A DNA stretch of 20,211 bases from an uncultured Atopobium sp. (GTDB lineage: Bacteria; Actinomycetota; Coriobacteriia; Coriobacteriales; Atopobiaceae). Under the pieces are notes generated by a model. The model did no database searches. It was given only the letters and a program-made list of their open reading frames with translations, and was not told the DNA's origin. Position 1 is the first letter of the stretch, and the number at the start of each line of letters is the position of its first letter. The position numbers and the translations under genes are program-made. The stretch spans positions 1 to 20,211 of the forward strand of contig CAMQEO010000016.1 in the NCBI GenBank assembly GCA_946999785.1, read 5' to 3'. This document shows positions 15,818-20,211 of this stretch, piece by piece.

Positions 15818-17182
15818 ATGGCAATCACACCTCAAGAAGTATATGAAACTCAAACAATGGTTGACCAACAAAATCTTGACTTGCGCACCATAACCATGGG
15901 TATTTCGCTCCATGCCTGTGCTGATGAAAACATCTCGCGCATGTGCACTAAAATATACGATTGCATTGTTTCTAAAGCAGAACACCTCGTAGATGTTGCA
16001 CGTGATCTTGAGCGCGAATACGGCATCCCTATTGCAAATAAACGAATTTCGGTTACACCACTTGCCTACGTAGCCGCTGCTTGTAAAGACCAAGATCTTA
16101 CTCCTCTTGCGCAGTGTCTAGACAGAGCTGCCGAAACGTTAGGCGTTGATTTTATTGGAGGATTTTCTGCGCTTGTTCATAAAGGTATTGGCGAAGCGGA
16201 CATGCGCCTTATTTCTAGTATCCCAGACGCACTTGCAGCTACAAAACACGTATGTTCCTCGGTAAACGTAGCAACTTTGCGCGCGGGGATCAATATGGAC
16301 GCTGTTTGGCTTATGGCACAAACTATTAAGCGCAGCGCCGAGTTAACGCGCGACAACCAATGCTTGGGCGCCACAAAGTTGGTGGTTTTTTCAAACATGG
16401 TTGAAGACTCACCTTTTATGGCAGGAGCTGTACACGGTGGTGGTGAAGCCGACTGCGTTATCCACGTAGGCGTATCGGGGCCAGGAGTTATGCATGCAGC
16501 ACTCCAAGAACTACCTCAAACGGCTTCAATTTCAGAGGTTGCCGAAGTAATTAAACAAACGGCATTCAAAATTACACGCACTGGTGAGCTTATGAGCCGC
16601 GAGGCAGCAAAACGTTTAGGCGCCGTTAAGGGAATTGTTGATTTATCATTGGCTCCAACTCCGCAAGCAGGAGATTCGGTGGCTCAAATACTAGAAACCA
16701 TTGGCGTAGGTCAATGCGGAGGGCCTGGAACAACGTGTGCGCTTGCGCTGCTTAATGACGAGGTTAAAAAAGGCGGAGTTATGGCAAGCTCATTTGTTGG
16801 CGGCTTATCAGGAGCATTTATTCCCGTATCTGAGGATGCGGGCATGATCAAAGCCGCTCAAACTGGTGCGCTCTCCATAGAAAAGCTTGAGGCTATGACA
16901 TGCGTATGCTCGGTAGGGCTTGATATGATTGCTGTCCCTGGCGACACTTCAACAGAGGCTATTGCTGGTCTTATCGCCGATGAAATGGCAATTGGCGTTA
17001 TTAACAATAAAACAACTGCAGTGCGTGTTATTCCAGCACTTGGAAAAAAGGTAGGCGACATGCTGGAATTTGGTGGATTGTTTGGTTCAGCTCCTGTTAT
17101 GAAACTCAACACGTTTGCAGGAAATGTGTTTGCACATCGAAAAGGCCAATTCCCCGCGCCTCTAAACTCACTTAAAAATTAG
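15818..17182 (+). CDS. PFL-family protein of unknown function (DUF711, UPF0210)
   Basis: 454-aa protein of the UPF0210/DUF711 family, a conserved cytoplasmic protein with a fold related to pyruvate formate-lyase but without an obvious glycyl radical motif at the C-terminus (it ends FAHRKGQFPAPLNSLKN). Family hallmarks visible are DLRTITMGISLHACAD (about 21-36), VDFIGGFSALVHKG near 109-122, and the Gly-rich QCGGPGTTCAL near 301-311. Full length for the family. The ATG at 15818 has GGGAGG about 11 bases upstream, rather far. In many Firmicutes this gene follows a small ACT-domain gene (UPF0237); none is adjacent here. No biochemical role is established, so only the family is named. Confidence 0.93.
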   Translation: MAITPQEVYETQTMVDQQNLDLRTITMGISLHACADENISRMCTKIYDCIVSKAEHLVDVARDLEREYGIPIANKRISVTPLAYVAAACKDQDLTPLAQCLDRAAETLGVDFIGGFSALVHKGIGEADMRLISSIPDALAATKHVCSSVNVATLRAGINMDAVWLMAQTIKRSAELTRDNQCLGATKLVVFSNMVEDSPFMAGAVHGGGEADCVIHVGVSGPGVMHAALQELPQTASISEVAEVIKQTAFKITRTGELMSREAAKRLGAVKGIVDLSLAPTPQAGDSVAQILETIGVGQCGGPGTTCALALLNDEVKKGGVMASSFVGGLSGAFIPVSEDAGMIKAAQTGALSIEKLEAMTCVCSVGLDMIAVPGDTSTEAIAGLIADEMAIGVINNKTTAVRVIPALGKKVGDMLEFGGLFGSAPVMKLNTFAGNVFAHRKGQFPAPLNSLKN

Positions 17183-17183
17183 A

Positions 17184-17220
17184 AAACAAGAGCTATTGAA
17201 TAATTCAATAGCTCTTGTTT
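17184..17220. terminator. Bidirectional terminator between DUF711 gene and membrane protein gene
   Basis: A perfect 17-bp stem (17184-17200 with 17204-17220) with a 3-base TAA loop starts two bases after the DUF711 stop. The rightward side ends in TTTATTA; on the minus strand the stem runs into TTTTCTAATTTTT, so it can end the convergent transcript from 17283-17807 as well. Confidence 0.9.
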
Positions 17221-17282
17221 ATTAGACAATTCCAGTTACTATTTGCTATTCCCACAAATAAAGTTAGGATTTAGATACCAAG

Positions 17283-17807
17283 TTACATGCGATTTTGTTT
17301 TATTGCATCAACAATGGTAGCTGCACCTGCCATATTTGCCGCCATCGCATCGCGAGCGTCTTGATATTTTGTAAGCGCATCAATAATCTGAGACTCAAAC
17401 TCATGCACATGATTAGACTCAAAAAATGGAAGTTCAACAGCTTGAGCGATTCCTGAGCGCTCGTAAGCGAAACTTGTTTTAATTCCGCTAAAAAATAAAA
17501 GAGCACCTATAACAATCAAAATAATTGCGCTAAGACCTGTAGAAATAGAAGCAATGCCACCTAACGCAAGTAAAAGACCAATCACCATAGGGGCAAGCTT
17601 ATAAGAGGTAGAAACACTTACATTTGATAACGTTTGTAAGGGAGAGTTGTCAACGTGCTTGCCAGCTGGTATGAAGCCAAGAATAGTATTCGGAATAGAA
17701 ACGTGAATAAAATTCTTGTCCACACTCATTTTTCCCTTTATCCATGGGAAAACGAGGCTAACCGCAAATGAGTTATTCTCATGTTTAACATCAAGTTCCT
17801 GCGCCAT
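17283..17807 (-). CDS. Small membrane protein of unknown function, possible PH-like domain split by two membrane helices
   Basis: 174-aa protein I do not recognise. Residues about 10-72 are a polar, beta-rich stretch (SLVFPWIKGKMSVDKNFIHV, then IPNTILGFIPAGKHVDNSPL and VSVSTSYK), followed by two hydrophobic helices (about 73-105) with a Gly-rich turn, then another short strand-like part (GIKTSFAYERSG, VELPFFESNHVHEFESQI) and a helical tail ending DAIKQNRM. This pattern resembles bacterial PH-like membrane proteins in which the beta domain is interrupted by a hairpin of membrane helices; that is my inference. The ATG at 17807 has AAAGGA seven bases upstream; an ATG 16 codons earlier has no site. 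The gene is alone between two terminators and its promoter carries a ten-G tract (17907-17916). Confidence 0.75.
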   Translation of the reverse strand: MAQELDVKHENNSFAVSLVFPWIKGKMSVDKNFIHVSIPNTILGFIPAGKHVDNSPLQTLSNVSVSTSYKLAPMVIGLLLALGGIASISTGLSAIILIVIGALLFFSGIKTSFAYERSGIAQAVELPFFESNHVHEFESQIIDALTKYQDARDAMAANMAGAATIVDAIKQNRM

Positions 17808-17878
17808 ATTGAATCCTTTCTGCAGTAAGTCAGCATTAACAACAAGAGAAAGCAAGCCACATACAAGAAAGCCGCTTA

Positions 17879-17897
17879 GCTCAATGCCTCACTGAGC
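17879..17897 (-). promoter_or_regulatory. Inverted repeat at the start of the membrane protein transcript
   Basis: GCTCA (17879-17883) and TGAGC (17893-17897) flank nine bases, just downstream of the -10 box on the minus strand and overlapping the expected transcription start. It may be an operator or a hairpin at the 5' end of the message. Confidence 0.35.
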
Positions 17898-17900
17898 AAA

Positions 17901-17931
17901 ATCCTACCCCCCCCCCAGCAGATTTTGTCAA
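17901..17931 (-). promoter_or_regulatory. Promoter with poly-G spacer, probably phase-variable
   Basis: On the minus strand a perfect -35 box TTGACA (17926-17931) and a -10 box TAGGAT (17901-17906, four of six matches) are separated by 19 bases. Ten of those (17907-17916) are an uninterrupted G run on the coding strand. The region upstream of the -35 box is rich in A and T tracts, as in UP elements. The start codon it serves is at 17807, about 85 bases downstream. Slippage that removes one or two G would bring the spacer to 17-18 bases. Confidence 0.7.
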
Positions 17932-18013
17932 GTGCTTTTTAATAAATTACTGGACAGATATTTTTGCAATTTTTGAGCTCAGTCGCTATATAAACAATTT
18001 AGGAAGTATATCT

Positions 18014-18048
18014 AAAAAAATCTCCCAATCTTATCTAGGATTGGGAGA
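18014..18048 (-). terminator. Intrinsic terminator of murB
   Basis: On the minus strand a perfect 10-bp stem, TCTCCCAATC with GATTGGGAGA (18039-18048 and 18021-18030), encloses an 8-base loop and is followed by seven T (18014-18020). It begins 27 bases after the murB stop. Confidence 0.93.
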
Positions 18049-18075
18049 CTCTAATTAGATATCTACTATGTAGAC

Positions 18076-19002
18076 TTATTCGCCTAAGAAGCGCACTTCG
18101 GGCTCAAGGTCAACATCAAATTGACGTTTAATTTCGGCTTGAACATGCTCAATAACATTATGAACATCACGCGCGGTTGCGCCGCCTAAATTGATAACAA
18201 AGCCAGCATGCTTAGTTGAAATTGCTGCATTTCCCGATTGATAGCCACGCAACCCTGCCTTGGTTATTAAAGGACCTACAAAATGACCTACAGGACGCTT
18301 AAATGTTGAGCCAGCACTGGGGTACTCAAGTGGCTGTTTTTCTTCTCGTTTTGCTGTTAAATCGTCCATTTTTGCACGAATTTCAGACGGATCGCCTTCG
18401 CGTAGGGTAAATGTTGCTGACACAACAACTAATCCATCATCTTTTACGCGAGACTGACGATAACCTAAATTAAGCTCTTCTGCTGGAATAACGCAAAGGG
18501 TTCCATCGGGCATAAGTACTCGTACAGAAGTTAAAATATCGGCAATACACCCATCATATGCACCTGCGTTCATAAAACAGGCACCACCAATAGAGCCTGG
18601 AATGCCACAGGCAAACTCAAAGCCAGTGAGCCCCAGCTCACATGCCATTTCTGACGCCTCGCGCAAACTCACGCCTGCCTGACAAGTCATTTGACATTCG
18701 TTAATGGAAACATTAACTAAACCATCTGCAATTGCAATAATAACGCCGTGATAGCCAGCATCTCCAACAAGCAGATCTGATCCACGACCTAAAATAAAAT
18801 AAGGAACTTGTTCGTCTTTACAAATCTTAACGAGTGATTGAACATCTTCGGGCGTATCGGGAATAACAAAAATATCAGCGGGACCACCTATTTTAAAAGT
18901 TGTATGTTCGCTCATAGGCTCATTACATACCACGTTGTCCTCGCCAACAATAGCTTGAAATTTTGCAGCTAAAGCCTGCAAATGATCGGCACTGTCAGAC
19001 AT
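18076..19002 (-). CDS. murB: UDP-N-acetylenolpyruvoylglucosamine reductase MurB
   Basis: 308-aa FAD-dependent cytoplasmic enzyme that reduces UDP-GlcNAc-enolpyruvate to UDP-MurNAc with NADPH, the second committed step of peptidoglycan synthesis. The N-terminal FAD-binding domain includes NEPMSEHTTFKIGGPAD (about 27-43) and LGRGSDLLV (71-79), then FEFACGIPGSIGG (about 128-140). Catalytic residues can be matched to the family: Arg182 in YRQSR, Ser232 in AGSTFKRP, and Glu302 in LEPEVRFLG. Length is typical. The ATG at 19002 has AGGAG about 11-12 bases upstream, farther than usual, but no better in-frame start is seen. It is a single gene with its own terminator. Confidence 0.96.
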   Translation of the reverse strand: MSDSADHLQALAAKFQAIVGEDNVVCNEPMSEHTTFKIGGPADIFVIPDTPEDVQSLVKICKDEQVPYFILGRGSDLLVGDAGYHGVIIAIADGLVNVSINECQMTCQAGVSLREASEMACELGLTGFEFACGIPGSIGGACFMNAGAYDGCIADILTSVRVLMPDGTLCVIPAEELNLGYRQSRVKDDGLVVVSATFTLREGDPSEIRAKMDDLTAKREEKQPLEYPSAGSTFKRPVGHFVGPLITKAGLRGYQSGNAAISTKHAGFVINLGGATARDVHNVIEHVQAEIKRQFDVDLEPEVRFLGE

Positions 19003-19289
19003 GCCTTTGTCACACTCCTATCTTTGGTGGTTTTCACCATCGGATATACTGTTCTATGCATCTTCACAAGGCAATAAGCGCTTGTTGTATAAGGTAAACT
19101 ACAACCTTGAACACGACACATATTTCATTAGATTTTAGTATAAATATAATCTTGGGTAAATGCTTATACCGATAAAACATGTTCTGTCGCCTTGTAAAAC
19201 ATACTAACCGCGCGGTGCACCGTGCTCCTTTGTGGCGATATACACCCATAAAACCTTTATGGTTGCGTGATTGCATTTCTTACAACAAT
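19003..19289. other. Divergent intergenic region between murB and the FMN riboswitch
   Basis: No gene is supported here. A weak candidate for the murB promoter on the minus strand is TTGTGA about 15 bases before TATATC (near 19043-19048). A perfect 7-bp hairpin CCATAAA/TTTATGG with a 3-base loop lies at 19246-19262; its role is unknown and no T-run follows. Confidence 0.45.
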
Positions 19290-19312
19290 TTGACAGCAGG
19301 TTTATGGATGTA

Positions 19313-19341
19313 TTGACATGTAGCGTTTCTATGACTTTACA
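19313..19341 (+). promoter_or_regulatory. Candidate promoter for the FMN riboswitch and ribU
   Basis: A perfect TTGACA (19313-19318) is followed 17 bases later by TTTACA (19336-19341), which matches the -10 consensus poorly. A second TTGACA lies 23 bases upstream (19290-19295). The position about 35 bases before the riboswitch fits. Confidence 0.5.
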
Positions 19342-19375
19342 AACTCATGATATCCGTGATAGGGTAAGACCGTAA

Positions 19376-19497
19376 GTTTCAGGGCGGGGTGCAACTCCCC
19401 ACTGGCGGTATAGTGTACAAAGCACTAAGCCCGCGAGCCTTTGTGGCTGACTTGGTGAAATTCCAAGGCCAACGGTTATAGTCCGGATGAAAGAAAC
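19376..19497 (+). ncRNA. FMN riboswitch (RFN element) upstream of ribU
   Basis: The conserved blocks of the RFN aptamer are all present in order: AGGGCGGGGT (19381-19390) with its CCCC partner, AGCCCGCGAGC (19428-19438), the hairpin CTTGG/CCAAG enclosing TGAAATT (19451-19467), and GTCCGGATGAAAG (19481-19493). The outer helix P1 pairs TTTCA (19377-19381) with TGAAA (19488-19492), with a possible alternative GTTTC/GAAAC. The RNA binds FMN and lowers expression of the downstream riboflavin transporter when flavin is plentiful. No terminator hairpin or T-run separates it from ribU, and the GAGG ribosome binding site (19498-19501) begins immediately after P1, so control is probably at translation initiation. 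Confidence 0.97.
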
Positions 19498-19509
19498 GAG
19501 GATAGCGCT

Positions 19510-20187
19510 ATGCGTGATTTTATAACACCATCTCAAGGTACCGCAAACAACAAACAATCTGTTCAAGATACACAACAGACGTATTGCAATTCAAATTTAT
19601 CAGAATCTGCCTATGCTGAATCGGCACACAATAGCACCTATAGAGGTCAAGGTTGGTCAACGCAGCGCATTGCAATTACAGCTCTTTTATGTGCTGTTTC
19701 GGCAATTTCTACGCTTGTTTTAGAATTTCCTATTATGCCTGGAATCGCGTATCTTAAATACGATCCATCGTGCGTTATTGCGGTGCTTGGAGGATTATTA
19801 TTTGACCCCGTTGTTGGCTTAACTATAAGTATTATCCCCTATCTTGTACACGTTGCAACTTCATCGGGCATATACGGAACGATCATGGCAATTATAGCTG
19901 CGGTTTCATATGTCATGCCGCCAGTTTTGCTCTATCGTTGGCACAAAACGCAGCGTAGCCTGATAGTTGGATTACTTGTGGGAAGCATCTGTTCAATTAT
20001 TGCATGCATTATAGGCAATCTGCTTATAACGCCACTCTATACAGGTATGCCCATAGCAGCAGTTACAGGTCTTATCGTTCCTGTGATTATCCCCTTTAAT
20101 GTCATAAAATCGGTGCTTAATGGCGCACTGGCACTGGCTCTTTTTGTTCCTGTGTCACGCGCGTTTACACGCAGCATCAAACACTAA
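19510..20187 (+). CDS. ribU: Riboflavin ECF transporter S component RibU
   Basis: 225-aa membrane protein that captures riboflavin and works with the shared energy-coupling module (EcfA, EcfA', EcfT), which is not in this window. About six membrane segments start near residue 52. The substrate-binding pattern is the family's LEFPIMP...YLKYDPS (71-87), followed by GGLLFDPVVGL (94-104). The first 50 residues are hydrophilic and rich in Asn, Gln, Ser and Thr, which is longer than in most S components of about 190-205 aa. The ATG at 19510 lies eight bases after GAGG that adjoins the riboswitch, and no later Met precedes the first helix, so the extension looks real. Riboswitch linkage strongly supports the riboflavin assignment. 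Confidence 0.95.
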   Translation: MRDFITPSQGTANNKQSVQDTQQTYCNSNLSESAYAESAHNSTYRGQGWSTQRIAITALLCAVSAISTLVLEFPIMPGIAYLKYDPSCVIAVLGGLLFDPVVGLTISIIPYLVHVATSSGIYGTIMAIIAAVSYVMPPVLLYRWHKTQRSLIVGLLVGSICSIIACIIGNLLITPLYTGMPIAAVTGLIVPVIIPFNVIKSVLNGALALALFVPVSRAFTRSIKH

Positions 20188-20211
20188 AGGCTAAGCGTGT
20201 GCACATGCAAA

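Noticed and set aside
19064..19276. 70-codon leftward frame between murB and the riboswitch
   Set aside because: No ribosome binding site precedes it and the protein has no recognisable pattern; it occupies the region where the murB promoter should be.

Overview
The window is an ordinary-looking chromosomal segment from a moderately low-GC, Gram-positive-type anaerobe. The evidence is a class III (oxygen-sensitive) ribonucleotide reductase with its activase, a M16C zinc peptidase, a PFL-family (DUF711/UPF0210) protein, an FMN riboswitch driving an ECF-type riboflavin transporter, and a Tat-type lipoprotein signal on an ABC binding protein. My best guess, from recall and not from a search, is a Coriobacteriia member of the Atopobium/Lancefieldella type. 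There are no rRNA or tRNA genes, insertion sequences, phage genes or CRISPR arrays, and base composition looks even throughout.

Layout. 1-235 (-): N-terminus of a PcrA/UvrD helicase that runs off the window. 343-3687 (-): four-gene polar amino acid ABC importer (binding lipoprotein, two permeases, ATPase). 4000-4902 (-): uppP. 5082-5546 (+): UspA-type protein. 5702-6775 (+): exported coiled-coil protein with a lysozyme-like C-terminus, closed by a strong terminator. 6973-7977 (-): EamA/DMT transporter. 8197-11220 (+): M16C peptidase of 1007 aa. 11395-14443 (-): nrdD then nrdG, preceded by tandem NrdR-box-like sites. 14926-15717 (+): Cof-type HAD phosphatase. 15818-17182 (+): DUF711 protein. 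17283-17807 (-): small membrane protein. 18076-19002 (-): murB. 19376-20187 (+): FMN riboswitch and ribU.

The genes are mostly single housekeeping units separated by clear intrinsic terminators; the ABC operon and nrdD-nrdG are the only multi-gene sets. Two envelope genes (uppP for undecaprenyl phosphate recycling, murB for UDP-MurNAc synthesis) and a likely wall hydrolase fall in the same stretch without being linked.

The most notable signal is at 17901-17931. The gene for the 174-aa membrane protein has a TTGACA -35 box separated from a TAGGAT -10 box by a 19-bp spacer that contains ten consecutive G on the coding strand. This is the architecture of a phase-variable promoter controlled by slipped-strand changes in spacer length. 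The gene it drives sits alone between two terminators. Other points worth a look are the NrdR-box pair 32 bp apart, hairpins in the unusually long nrdD-nrdG gap, a histidine-rich leader on the M16C peptidase, and an extra N-terminal stretch on RibU.
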